Source: Mortierella alpina
Lineage: Eukaryota > Mortierellomycota > Mortierellomycetes > Mortierellales > Mortierellaceae
Direction of reading: 5' to 3'
Length of the DNA: 64,000 bases
Assembly (NCBI GenBank): GCA_029449245.1
Contig: JANATF010000010.1
Location: 310,001 to 374,000 of the forward strand
Shown here piece after piece: positions 50,801 through 63,300 of the stretch (positions are counted from its first letter, which is position 1; each line of letters starts with the position of its first letter). The position numbers and the translations under genes were made by a program. The notes below the pieces were generated by a model that did no database searches, was not told where the DNA came from, and worked only from the letters and a program-made list of their open reading frames with translations.

Positions 50801-51244
50801 AAGGGGTTGATGCGCATGCAGCTTGGGTCGCGTGGGATATGGGAGGGAAAATTTATACATGAGGCGACTAAATTAGGGGTTGGGAAAGATAGAGATGGTG
50901 TTGCTAGGACGAGGGAAAAGGGCGAAAATATACGAGTGCTATGAACCCAGGGCCTGAGACTGATTCACAAAACGGATACAAGGAGGTGTGGCGGAGAGAC
51001 GTGGCTCTGTTGCAGAAGCATTCGAGTCGGAGCAAATGTTTCCTTGCTTCAAAAGGCTCTCCGACAGCGTGTGCTGTGCAAAGCAGCATGAAGTTGGCGG
51101 GGGTCATAGCAGCTACACGCCCTGTTTTGAAACCGCGTAATAAGCGCGCCCACTATGATAATAAGACTGTCCCTGGGTATGAAACCTACCTCGAGTGTTG
51201 AAGTGTGAGTTTGCAGCAAGAGAGTGATTTGGCGCGGCAGCCAT
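47898..51244 (-). CDS. C2H2 zinc-finger factor with two separated finger pairs
   Basis: Four exons in transcript order: 51244-51190, 50727-49744, 49610-48072 and 47965-47898, giving about 881 residues. Every junction keeps phase: exon 1 (MAAAPNHS to NTR) joins to EHRRNSVPV, and the last exon completes the final finger as SQHIKTH. Finger pair 1 is at about 199-254 ([19 protein letters not shown], then [19 protein letters not shown]). Pair 2 is at about 814-868 ([19 protein letters not shown], then [19 protein letters not shown]). The pairs are clearly related to each other and to Ste12/Msn2-style fungal fingers. The 560 residues between them are rich in Ser, His, Asp and Glu, with poly-His and poly-Asp runs. 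Three EHRR-x-S or EHRR-x-M-S boxes precede or follow pair 1 and look like PKA sites. The sequence indicates a nuclear DNA-binding regulator; its targets are unknown. Confidence 0.85.
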
Positions 51245-53729
51245 AGTATGGTGGAAAGCACTGAAGTCTCTGCGTAGACTTGATGGGGTCCGTAAACACT
51301 GAAAAGCGTCCTAGAACGGTTGTTGTCTGCGTGAGGGTGGGTGTGACAGTGCTCAAGGTCTGGGTACGGGTAGGCTTTGAAGATGCAGGTGAAGGAGTTG
51401 CCAAAAATTTGGGTGCAAAAAATACAAACAAGCTGCTCTTCCTCTGCCGATATGAAGTGTCGTGCTTGACTCTACCTCACCTCTTCTTCCTTCTACAACA
51501 AGAACAGATGTGTATATGCTGCTCGAGTGCGGTGTGTGTGTAATGGCGTCGCAGTGCAGTGGAGAGGAGAGCGAAAAAAAGATGACAACCACTGGACAAG
51601 AGATCAGTGTGCGATAATAAACCTTCCTCCTCGATGAAAGAGAAACAGGAGAGGATATTTTGGATCTGACAAGAGGGGTTGAGTAACAAAAGTGGTAAGG
51701 GAGAGAAGCAGACAATGGTAAAGGAGTGCGCGTGCTGTAATGTAGAAGCGATAGGTTTTTTTTGTACAGAGTGGCCGACAGGAAAGGAATGAAAGGGAAA
51801 TACGGGGTGATCGTTTGTAGCGCTGTTCTACCTCACTTCCTGCGTTTGGATTATACTTCTCCTTCTTTTTGGACAGCGAGCTGCCCTCCTCAAATTAAAT
51901 CAACGAAGAGGCGGGGGCAAGGGTGGGGGTATGTTCAAGGTCAAAGGGGAATCTGTGAAAACAAGGGTCAAGGAAAGTGGAGCCAAACGACCACCTTTAT
52001 CGCGGATCGATGGCTTATCACGAGCTCTCGTCTCAGACCTTGGACTTGACGCAAATAACCCTGACAGACTGAGGAGCCTGTTTTCGAGCCGTCAAGGCGA
52101 CAGTCTCCGGATAGGACAAAATAGCTTGCTGATGATCACGATTGACACGACTGACAATGAGGTTCGAGGATGTGCCTCGGTTACGATTCGACCGGATCAC
52201 GCACAAAAAGAACAGAAAACGGAAAGGCAAACCTAGCCTGGGGGTTGGGTTGGGGTGAATATCAGACTATGAAGGCGCAAAAAGGAGAGAGAGAGAGAGA
52301 ACGATGAATGGCAAGGGCAGGAAAGGAGGAAGGAGGCAGCGAGCAGGTTAAGCAGAGGGGGGTGGGGGTGAGGAAGGAAGCGCCAATGTAACAAAGGGGA
52401 TAGGCGAGGTGAGAAAGTGGAGTGCAGAGAGGAAAGGACGACTGAGGAAATAACAGGGATCAAGGGGTTTCTCAGGAGACGGTGGCCTCAGGGAGTCAGC
52501 GTTCTTGGTCGGCGAAAAAGGGTAGTATGTTTTCAGATATGATAATCAAAAACGCGGTCCGATGCCACTGTGCTCATCAAAGGTTATTGAATACGTGGCT
52601 GAAGATGCACAGTAGAGGGGCGAGGGGAAGAAGGAGGGGTGCATGACTTCTCTCTCAAGGATAGGGTGTGAGACCCAGCCTCAGGCCCACCAGGGTCATC
52701 GTGGAATGGATTGACCAAGGTTTATTTGTTTTTTTTTGAGTTTAGTTGGTGTTCTCACCCGCTGCCATGGTACACTCTGTCGGGGCGCGACACAAGGGCG
52801 GTCGGTGCAATAACCTGCGCGGAGGAGACAATCGTTGGCGGCCAATTCGGGCTTGTCTCCTTTAGTGTGTGTGTGTGTGTGTGTGTATGTGTGTATGTGT
52901 GTATGTGTGTGTGTGTTTGTGTATGTGTACAGTGCGGGTGCGCTTGCTTGGCTCAGAGGGTGGTTTTTTTGAAGGGGTCGGTGCTCGCTAATTTTAAGTG
53001 AGATGGTAGGGTGGAGTTTGAATGCGCACAGGGTGAGACGGGGGGATCGCGGGTGCGTGCACGAGACAGAGGAGGGGTGGCACACCTTTTCCTCTTTCTC
53101 TGGCCTTTCTTGTCTGTCTAAAGGAGGCAGGTTACGGAAGCCAAAGTCAGGAAAAAAGGGATGAGAAATACGCACATGAACTTAGTTCATGTGCATGCGA
53201 GCCATTATGGACGCTGGCAAGGCATCCATCACCATGGAGCTAGGGGGAGGAGGGGGACTTTGACGCGTTTCTTGGTCGATATCACACATTCAGCAGCACA
53301 GGCTGACACATGTCGCCACTCACAACGCCGGTTGCAACAAAGTATGGATCGAGACAGCACGATTAAAAACTGGCGTGGCTATGAGCGGAAGGGACGCGAC
53401 CCTAAACGTTCAGAAGGAACAGACACACAACCGCACCCACGACCATGCACACAGCAGAAAGGAAGAAAGGCATATTTTCTGGTCGTCTCTTACACCTGGG
53501 AAGCCAGGCACTTTGTCTGAATAGCAGTTCACAAATCTACCCAAAGCACCTAGTTTCAAGGGGATGCAGGGATGACGGCGATGATGAACGAACAGTGCAT
53601 ATAGGCAACCAAACAAACAAGGCAAAGAGGAAAAGGAGGGGGAGTGGATAGAAACAAAAGGTCCATCGAAGTATTTTTTTTCCCCCTTTTTTCAACTTGT
53701 ATTCTAGTCACCTCTATATTTCTCGACTT
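51245..53729. other. 2.5 kb region between C2H2 and OPT genes, one weak orphan frame
   Basis: Most of this stretch is non-coding in look, with a GT microsatellite and GA-rich tracts. It should contain the promoter of the minus-strand C2H2 gene and the 3' flank of the OPT gene. One + strand frame at 51931-52236 (101 codons) contains RPPLSRIDGLSRALVSDLG and then LMITIDTTDNEVRG, which looks more protein-like than its surroundings, but I recognise no family and see no partner exon. I do not call it a gene. Confidence 0.5.
52865..52920. repeat. (GT)n microsatellite
   Basis: An imperfect GT repeat of about 55 bases with occasional A interruptions, in non-coding DNA. Confidence 0.9.
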
Positions 53730-56700
53730 TTACTGGCCGTAGTAGTTTGTTTCCGCCAGAGGACAATGGTCAATGTCTTCAGAGGCTCCCCACCATTCCA
53801 CAAAATCCTTGTCCCAGCTCTACGAGATGTTCACCGAGAGAATGTTGTTTGTACGCTAGTTCATTCGTCATGTCAATAAACCAAGAAAATTTGCCTTGCA
53901 GATTGTGGACTCACCTGAAGTAAGAAGTAACATGCAAGTCCCGAAAGTGCAACGCCTGTGTCCATTGCCGCCGACGTGACATAGTTATACCGCTTCCACC
54001 AGGCATTGTGGTACCGTCGAAGATACCACATGAAAATGAACCCCAAAAAGATGCCGTTTGGATAAAAATACGCCTGCGCGGGAGGCATATTGCTAGTTGC
54101 AGCCAACAGCACTGGGAAATGGATCTTGTTCAAAAATCGAACGTTCGGGTAACAGCGAGCAAGCAACCAGATGGGTAGCGGCAGAAAAGCCCCGAGTACG
54201 AAGCCCCACTGAATGATAGAATACTGAGATCCGCTGCCAAACATCCGTCCTGGACCGATCACACCCCAGATCACAGATGCTGAATAGAACGCTATAGGTA
54301 TATATATAGGTGCATCTTCGTTAGTCATGCAATTGCTGGAGCAGTGGGCGTGTGGTCGTCTCATTCGACTTACTGTTGGTGTTACGGCACGTCCATGGGT
54401 ATCCAGCTTTGGTACAGATGTTAGGCTGGACTTTGAGCAGCCAGTCAGTGGTGGCGAGATTGATCAGACCTGCAAGAACGCTCGAGGTCACTTGCAACCA
54501 GAACATGATCCTCGGTGGGATCTTCATGTAATGCCCCAACTTGAGATCCTGCGTGAACTGAAGAGCCTGGACATTGGTAATATACCCATATGCTTTGAAG
54601 GTGACATTAGCGATGGGATGCCCTGGCATGAGATATCCGATCACATATTCAGTAATCACATTGAGCCCTGGTTGTTGATTTGTCACCGCTTGAACTATGC
54701 CCACTGGGAGTGCAAAGACAAAAGCGATCCCGAGTGCTATAAGCAGATGGTACCAAGGAAGATAGTTCCACTTCACGACCGTGAAGATTGAAAGGCCCGT
54801 CGACACGAAGAATAGAGTTGCATACCACCTTGGGGTGTAAGCAAGCAAGCAACCAAAGTAAGTACTTGGTTTACTCTTTTTCAAGTTGACTGAATGTGGT
54901 TAGTTGCATATGTGATGCGAATGGGGGGAAATGGGTCTTACCATTGCGGCACTTCCTTGTACTCCATCATCATGCGTGAGTGGATATCGTGGTCCCTTGT
55001 TGAAACGGCCGCCCTCCATTGATCACGAATATCTTTCCCGTGGTAAAGGGCAACGTGCGTCAAAGTCGCTGTCAAGCCAGCAAAACCAATGCCATAGCTA
55101 GCAGCCGAGTGAGGAAATGAAAATTGAAATGAGATCACTTTGCGCCTACGCTGGGTCAGACGAGTCGAAGGCTGAAGGGGTTTCTACCCAAAACATACGT
55201 GAGGGCAAAGAAAGAGTCCATGCGGAGTGGTCCGTAGGCTTCGTACTTGACAGGATCGAGGACATTGTTGGTCATCACCATGGATTTGTCGTACTCTGTT
55301 CCGTCGTCCTTGAACAAGCCGGCAGTCAAGATGGGAAACATTTTGGAGTTCCAAAGATTGCAGTAGTATGCGATCGGCGCTATGATCCAAGCAATAACCA
55401 CGAAACCAACTAGGATGTTCACCTGGGCCCACCATGGTGTGACTAGAGGCGCTAGTGCAGAGGTGGATGTCGCCCAATCAAACGATAGTGTCCCGATGCC
55501 CAATCCATTGGATCCAGTCAACTGCGAGAGAACAACGTTCTGAGGATTAATCCAGCAAAGGACCGAGAAGGCTGTCAACGTCGGGAAGATATAGTTGGGG
55601 AACCAATACCAAACAAATGACCCTGCTGTCACCCAAGCAAAATACTTCATCCTCCCAACACGCTTCCTCTGCACCCTTCCATCTTCTGAAAACGCGTCCT
55701 CCTCCTCATTGTTTCTCTCGTGTAATGTTCTGAACAGGGCCACCGTTACAAGATTGGCAGGCCAGATCATATGAGCCGGCTTGACGAGGAACTTTCGCAG
55801 CACACCAGCGAGTGAAAATCCAGTGATCTGAGTTGTCAGGATGAGCATAAAGCCTGCAAAAAATCCTTGATCATCATTGTAATACTTTTTCTGCAAAATC
55901 ACAATGTCGACCGCGTAAGCTGTTCCTGAACAACACGCGACTGCGGTTCCGATCAATGCATGCTCCTTGATATTGAAGGGCCCTGGATTCAATGAACATC
56001 GTATCCCCATAAAATGGAACTGGCGTGTCGGTAGCACCCGCGCCAAGAAATTACCGATGGGCAAGGAGATGAGAGAGACAACTGTGTAGGTGATCGAGAC
56101 TGGGTTTTGGCGCAGGTAAAAGAATTGGTTCACAAACGAGACCAGAAGAGTGAAGAAGATAGCTAGGAGCCACATGCGAAAGGTATTGGTGGGTATGGAC
56201 GGATCGTCGTTCACTAAACAAAAACCACAGAAATGTCGTACTCGGCGTCAATCAAGGGACCATGCTTCATCGATGCTCCTCCAGAGGGCAGACACGCGAG
56301 AAAACATACCAGGCACGATAGCACGCACCTCCTCAATGGGTGAGTTGTCCTCGGCTCCCGCAGAGATCTGCGATTCGAGGTCATATTGTTCTTTTGTCTT
56401 CATGAGGTTGGATTTAGAGTCGCCAGGACCTGATGAAGAGTTGACCTCTAACGTGTCACACTGGCAGAGACTATCCGTCTTATCGGATATCATGTCTCCG
56501 ACCTGTGTTTTCTCTGAATCGTGTCGCGGGATGACTCCAGGACGAACGTCTTCGGGCCTGATTGGTAGTGCAGGTGATGTTAAAGGCACATCCTCCAAGA
56601 CAGATGACGGTGTTAGAGATCGCTGCGGCTTGCGGTCTGTGGAAGTGGAGGGTGTGCTGTGTTTGTCATTAAGAGTCTCACTAGCTTCTTGGGGCGCTTC

Positions 56701-56790
56701 ATTCATGCCCAAGGAGGATCCTATCAAGATCTCTTGTGTTTCCTCGTCCGATCCTTCGATAACTTTTGCAATGTCACCCGGCTGCTGCAT
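53730..56790 (-). CDS. OPT-family oligopeptide transporter
   Basis: Six exons in transcript order: 56790-56310, 56213-55199, 55097-54942, 54828-54374, 54291-53915 and 53819-53730, giving about 857 residues. All phases agree, and the last exon supplies the family-typical C-terminus WDKDFVEWWGASEDIDHCPLA. Hallmarks include DDPSIPTNTFRMW before span 1, the NPGPFNIKEHALIG box, YNYVTSAAMDTG and KIPPRIMFWLQV. About 12 to 14 hydrophobic segments are visible. The N-terminal 160 residues are a hydrophilic Ser-, Glu- and Asp-rich extension, probably cytosolic and regulatory. OPT proteins are proton-coupled importers of tetra- and pentapeptides, glutathione or siderophores at the plasma membrane; the substrate cannot be read here. 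Peptide transporters are classical targets of AreA-type regulators, and one is encoded 6 kb away. An upstream non-coding or coding exon cannot be excluded. Confidence 0.93.
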
Positions 56791-57260
56791 GCTGCAATTG
56801 CTGTCCTCAATTCTCAAGTGGATATACGCTTCCTCCTAATGCAGCGTACAAGTAAGAGATGTCAGACTGTGAGAGGGAGAAGGTACGAGTGAGGTTGCGA
56901 GAGTAAAGTCAAGGAAGACATTCCAGCCATTCATTAGCCAAGATCGTATTCATTTCTGATTCAGGGATAAGGATCGAATGTCATTCCGGTTGCCTACCAG
57001 AAATGTATGGTGCCGCCCAGACTCCTGCACACGCATCACCATGGTTGGGTTTCGACTCTTTGAAAAAGTCTATGTTTATATGTATATATACTTGATGGCA
57101 ACGGATGGAGGTGTAATTAAAAGAAGATACATGCTGGTTGAAAAAGGGCGAAGAACATATAAATACAACTACTTTTCATTTTTTTTTACGGGGAGCGAAG
57201 GAGGTGTTCTTTTCTCAGAGAGGCACGCTGTGTTTGGTCGTGGTTCCTGCTCTTGGTGCC
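56791..57260. promoter_or_regulatory. Upstream region of the OPT gene
   Basis: 470 bases between the OPT start and the end of the pseudokinase gene, both on the minus strand. One GATAAG core lies near 56965-56970 on the + strand. No gene seen. Confidence 0.45.
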
Positions 57261-60200
57261 TCAAAAGCCAGCATAGTTGATCAATTCGTTAATCTTGCGT
57301 TCCTTGGCCACTGCTGCTTGCATGATCGCTTTTGCGACCTCAATCTCGTTCGGTCCATTGCTAAGCATTAGTTCCGCCTGAATTACCTCCACCTTGGACG
57401 CCTTGTCTTTGTCCTTTCCCTTGTCCTTTTCTTTGTCCTTGTCCTTTTCCTTTTCCTTTTCTTTGTCCTTGTCCTTGGATCGCATGAAGCCAAGAACGCC
57501 TCCTTGCTTCTTTGGGGGCCTCACTTGTGACCCCGTCAAGATGTTGTAAGTACTGCTTGGCGAGTTCGCCCCTGATGCGTCCACTGCCACACCCTGGTGC
57601 TTCAAAATGCGCTCTGCCATCTGCACTCGTTTCTTCTCCCCGCGATCGCCCTTCCACTCAGAAAGAACCAACCGGCATTGCTCCTGGGCTGTTGAAGACG
57701 TGCGGCTGTCGCTCAGAGGCGCCTCGATGGCACTGGCTGCATAGTTCAAACTCTTGGGATCCGAGCATGCAATGTCCGTCAGTAAGAACAGTTTCATGAG
57801 ATCGACACGAAGGTAGCGTCCTGTCAGACCGAGTGCGTTGCCCTCATTTTGAGACTCGAGGCTCAAGTTTGCTTGGCCACGTTCCTTCAAAAGTTTGTAG
57901 AGATCCGAGCTGGCGACCGAGACAATATCGCTCAGCAAAGGGTTCTTGATGTATTTGTGGAATGGGGTCAATCCTCGATGGTCCTGTACATTGACGCTCA
58001 GCTTGCACTCCAGTATCAAATACCGCGCTGCCTCCAACGCCCGCTCATAATTAGTCGCATGTTCCAGGAGAATATGCAGCGCCGTCTGCTTTGTCTCTGT
58101 TGTCTGGAGCTCCATGTTGGCGTTGTTACGCTCGAGGCACAAAAGGACGTCCAAGAGTTTTTCTGGCTGGTAGAAGCACACGACATGAACGGGTGCCACT
58201 TCTGCGACTACCGAGTAGGCTGGCAACGACGACAATTCATCTGGACTTGCCCCTGTGGTCAGAATGCACCATTCAGCAACATCAGCGCTTCCTTCTTGGC
58301 AGGCGTCCCAAACATTTCTCCTGCTGCGTCGTTTTTGCTGAACTGTGATCTCGGAGGACTGGATCTTGGGGGCATGGAGGGCCATATTCGAGATCCTTCG
58401 GCCATCTCGAGCAGGGATGGCGGGGGCTCCGCTGGATCCTGAGCCATTGGAGCTGTTGCTGCTGACGGACATGGAGCGAGGGTAGTCCAACGCAGGCGAA
58501 GAGCGCAGTGCTGGGTGTTCAAACGGGGTGCCCTGCGTGTGCATGTGAGTCCCAACAGACATGGACCGCCCGTAGTCCAGTGCAGGAGCTGACCGCAATG
58601 TATGGTGTTCCGCGGACATTGAGCGTCCATAATCCAGCGCAGGTGGAGATCGTAAAGCCGACCGTTCTGCAGGTCGCACTGCGTGATGCTCCACTGACCT
58701 AGGTGTTTCCTGTTCGGTCGAGCGTAAACTCGGATGCTCCACAGGTCTCATTGGAGGATGCTCTACAGATCGAAAAGTGGGACGATCCTCTGCCCGTGAG
58801 CCTGCCCGATAGGTGTTTTGCTCCGCCGAAATGAATACAGGACGATCTTCTGAGCGTGAGGCTGACCGATATGGTTGATGCTCTGCCGACATGGAGCGTC
58901 CGTAGTCCAGCGCAGGTGCAGAGCGTAGCTGAGGATGGTCGACGGACATTGATCGTTGATGGTCGAGCGCGGGCGCGGACCGCAACCCTGGGTGCTCAAA
59001 GTTGGCGGCGGCTGAAAGCTTTCTTCGCTGGGAGATGGACGGGATGGGCGGGGGCATCGACGGTGGAGGTGGTGGGTGGTCTGGCTCCCTTGGTGAGAGT
59101 CGGAGTTCCCGAGAACGTGTGACAGGGCTCGTGGGCAGCATTGGGCTTTCAGGGATGTCTCGGTCGATCTCCAACGAAGGCGAGCGCCCAATCTTGATCG
59201 TCATCATGGTGTCTCTGTTAGAGTTCAGCGGAGGAGGGTGTGCTTTGAAAGAGTAGGCTGCTACGCTGGGTTCATCGTCTGTCCACGGCGAGGGAAAAAG
59301 GGAGGGGGGAGGGGGAGAACAATGAGAGACAAGTCCCCGACGTTTGTGTAACTGTCAGAGAAACGTGCCGCGAAATGCAATTCAACTTACCCAGACTCAG
59401 CTCCTCTATCTGCCGGAGAATAGCGCTCGTAGGCTGTTTCAAGAGCACCCCGAGCGTCTGGATGATCCATTCGATGGGTGGTCGCTCCTCCGGGATAGGG
59501 TGCCAGCATCGGTTGTAAAGGTCTTCGAAAATCGGGTCTGTTCCTGAAATTGGGCGCTCACGTCGGCCCGAGACAATGTTCTGAGCCAGCTGGGCCAGTG
59601 CGCCACTCTGCACATTCGTTCCTGTGATGATGTCTTGGTAAGGGGGCCGCCCACTCGAGATTTCCCAAAAGACGACGCCGAGCGAATAAATGTCGCACTC
59701 ATTAGAGTAACGGTCACTGCTTTTGGACAGCCTCTCAGGCGCGAGGTAGGCCATTCTTGTTGGGTGCTCCTTGGACGAGATGACCTCAGTATCCCTTCCA
59801 ATGCCAAAATCCGAAAGAACAGCAGAACCATTGGAGTCGATGAAAATACTTGCCGAGTGCAGATGGCGATGCCTGATGCCCTTGTGGTGTAGATGACGAA
59901 CACCAAGTGCAATGTCCATCGCGAGATTGAAACGATCCGACCACGTTAGATGCGCATGGAAATTACGCAGGTATGAGTGCAAAGTTCCATGTTCGTTGTG
60001 CTGGAGGATGAGGTAAGGCTGCGAGGTTGCTGGGTCAATGGTGTATCCATGAAGATGTAGAACTTGAGGACAACTGCTCAGTCTCTGGAGAAGTCGGATC
60101 TTCTTCTCCACGGTGGTGGGCTCGCCAAAGGGCACCTGAATCTCTACCTCTTGGTCCCTCCAGCGGCCTGTGTGTATTTTGTCGTACCGTCCAGGCACAT

Positions 60201-60306
60201 GGGCGTTGTATTTGATGCGAGAAAACTCTTGAAATGGGATGTGCTGCGTTGTTTGGTGGAGTGTTAGCAAAAGTTCCTGGTTGACCAGTTTTACTGCCAC
60301 CGTCAT
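57261..60306 (-). CDS. Pseudokinase fused to LRSAPALDYGRSMS-type repeats and ankyrin-like region
   Basis: Two exons in transcript order: 60306-59391 and 59260-57261, giving about 971 residues; the join is in phase. Residues 30-290 have a tyrosine-kinase-like fold outline but look inactive. The VAIK lysine position reads VEIQ (Gln57), HRD reads HRH (His148), the catalytic-loop Lys and Asn positions are His150 and Ser153, and the glycine loop is degraded. DFG (166-168), APE (189-191) and DIYSLGVVFWEISSGRPP are kept. Residues about 390-575 hold imperfect repeats built on EH-x-x-LRSAPALDYGRSMS. Residues about 620-790 contain ankyrin-like segments, including TALHILLEHATNYERALEAA and GLTPFHKYI. A Lys/Asp/Glu-repeat near 900 precedes a helical C-terminus. 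It is probably a scaffold in signalling; partners are unknown. Kinase-related fungal proteins with other binding modules are known, but I do not recognise this combination. Confidence 0.85.
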
Positions 60307-63300
60307 TGTTAGGGTGATCTGAGGGTGGTTGCGGCCTTCTACTGAGGAGATGATGGGAATAGAGGGTCGTTAGCTGCGAGGGTGGGCGACAGGGGTGTGT
60401 TAGATCCAATAAGGGCGTGGTGGTGAGGTTAGTAAGAGAAAGTGGAGGCAGGATGGAAAAGGGTGAGGATTGGGAGGCAGAGCAGAAAAGCAGAAAGAAC
60501 AATTGAAACGAAACCGACTGCCCCAACTGGGACTCTTGTACCCAGAGCGCGCGTGATAGCGGTCGTGCCCTCGCTCGTCCGCCAACGTTGAGCGCTTTAC
60601 TGTCGTTTTGACCCGCCCGCTGTCGTGTCGCCAGCAATTGTCGCTTCCCCCTTCCCGCGTCGTCTTGGAGACCCGTTGATCGTCTGCCACGACTTTGTGT
60701 TCCGCACGCCCTGAGGTCTCACTCCTCACAGTCCGTACACAACGTAGGCTGAAGCGAGCTCATGGCTAGCCCTAAGCCCGCAGGCTTACGGCATGGCTTG
60801 CCAACACGGACATGCTGTCGAATTGGATGACCATCGATATTTCTTTCCTGCCGTTCCTCGATCGATTGCTGAATAGCGTGAGCGAGGAGCAATAAGGAGG
60901 TAGAAGTGCCAGAAAGAGAGGGAAAATAATCGATTTCTAGGCTGGTACTCGAAGTAATTAGGGTTACCCCTACTTTCTCCCTCTTCTTCTTTTCGGCCCT
61001 ACTCTTCTTTTTTTTCCTGTGTCTTCCAATTTTTTCCCGCCCGTCAGTGCCCTCCCACCCCCAGCTTTGGGGTATGTGTGTACTGGGATACAAACGCCTG
61101 CAGGAGTTGTGGTTGCTGGGTGTCATTGACGACGACGGGCCATGTTTTTTTTGTGGTTGCGACGAGCTTGGATGCAAACATTTTGATGCACAATGACTGT
61201 GCTATCGTCAGACCAACCAAGGCAAAGCAGGGCAAGGCAAGGCTGTGGGATTGCAGTGATCGTTTGTGTTGATGCAAATGCGCGAGAAGGAAAGGGAGCG
61301 TGTGTGTGTATGTATGTGTTTGCATGGCTGGGATAAACTATTCTCTTTGTGCAGACAAACTCTCCTGATTTTTTTTTCTCTTTGTTGTTGCACTGCACTT
61401 GGACACAGACCCAGAAAAAAATAAAAACTCCTTCCTTGGGCGGCAAATAAGAGATGAGATGGGCCTGAAATAAACCCCCGAAAATATAGCGCAATCAAAG
61501 GCCGAGAAGACGGCGAGTGGAGTCGATAACAGTGAAGCGACTGAAGATTGTCGTGTTGACGCAAGCCTGGGTGGCAGTGAGTAAAGAGTCCAACAAACAC
61601 AAAAGATCTTGCGATAGGCTCTTTTCTGCGGCAAAGGTGACGGAGGCGACGTGAGGTGAGGTGAGGTGAGGCGATGGAGGACACCAAACAAACGGGATGC
61701 ATATGGCTCAGGGATGGTAATCAAGTTGGTAGTCAAGGTGGTTGGGCGGTGAAGGATGCAGCTGGATAGGTGAGATGGGAGTACAGACACAGATGTGAAG
61801 GGAGCGTGTACTTACGACCTGTGTATCGTCGGTGAGTGGGATCGCAGTGGGCCGTCTATTTAGCTACTCTCCGAGGAGGAGAAAGGCTGCCGAGGTATTG
61901 AAAACAGAATGTCGGAGGTGTGGAAGCGATGCGGGTGTGGCGAGAGGGCAGGCAAGGAGTAGATGACAAAGCTGTCAGGGTCTCTATGGAATTTGGGTGT
62001 TTTTCCCTTCCGGGCTAGCAACGGGCTGAGGACGACTTTGTTGACGGTCAGCAGCGCTGGCGTTGTGCTGTTGACGAGCGGAGTGGGTGAAGCAGGAAGG
62101 GGTGAGGAAGCAAAGAAAGGAGAGAAAGAAAGGGCCAAATGGGAGGGTCCAAGGGAGGGCACAGATAAGAACGAGCGAGACAGAGTGATGGACGAGAGGA
62201 AAGAGGTCTAAAGAGGTCTAAACCTGGCTGAGCGAGAAGCTGTCTCTTTGCCCACTGTCCCACTGTCCCCTTCCACGTTTTTGTGTGCTGCAAAGAGCAG
62301 CGTACACGATTGCTGACACACGTTACACTGGCTGCATCTGCGTAAGGTCCTCCTCGCTCGCTCTCGATCCCTTTCTGGCCGATCTTTTAACTCTGAACAA
62401 TAGCGAGAAAATATATATGGTTTTGAAAACACAATGAGTGAGCCGACAGTGGCACATCGTAACGATTGCAGCACCCCTGCTCCTGACGAGAATAATAGAA
62501 AGTGCCCGCCAAAATACATTCCATAGCTCCAAGGTGCACCTTGCAAGGCACCCACTGTTCTTGAAACTGAAAACGCAGGCCGCGCTGGTCTGTTTACTTT
62601 GTGATATTCTCCCGAGTGCGCACTCATTCGTCGGTGTTCTGTTGGCCCTCCAAACAAATGCTAAAAAGCTTGTGGGGCGACCCAATGAGGGTCGATGCTC
62701 GGCGAATATGTCGCAAAGAAATAAAGCGAAAGGTACATATTTCTGGGAGCCAGCCGTGGCAGCTACTACTTTTCTGTAACGCGCTACCCCTATCCCGTAG
62801 GTGTTTCATCTTGTCTGCCATGTGCAGAACACGACTGTTAACCTGCCGACTCGACTGCGACCAGGGCATCGGTGCCACTGCTTGCACTGCAAGTGCACTT
62901 TGCAACGCCAGACTACCGTAGTCGCTGAGGAAAGAGGCGTGGAGAATGGGGTTTGTCACCGCGAATGTTTTTGGCGCAAGGTGAGCTTGCGCGTGACATG
63001 AGACACATCAACATTCATCGTTGTTTACGCTTCTCTTTTCCGCACGGTTGACCAGTCCAGAAGGGCTCGGGTCGTTTGCGACGATCGTGATCCCGCGGGC
63101 CATTCACTAAACACCGCTGCAGACGACAGCAACGGCATGGGCCTCGAAATATGCATGCTCAAGTACTCAAAGCCGTACATAATTTTGTCCTCCCATGTCC
63201 ATCCTCCCATGTCCTCTAAACAAAATAGAAACGAACTCGTGCATCCAGTTTGTTCTGCGAGCGTGCATTTGCCCTTGCCAGACGCTTTTCTCTCGCACAG

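Noticed and set aside
60719-62685. Overlapping minus-strand frames of 80-165 codons upstream of the pseudokinase gene
   Set aside because: They are biased in Ser, Pro and Leu from C/T-rich DNA, with no splice path to the kinase exon and no known domain.
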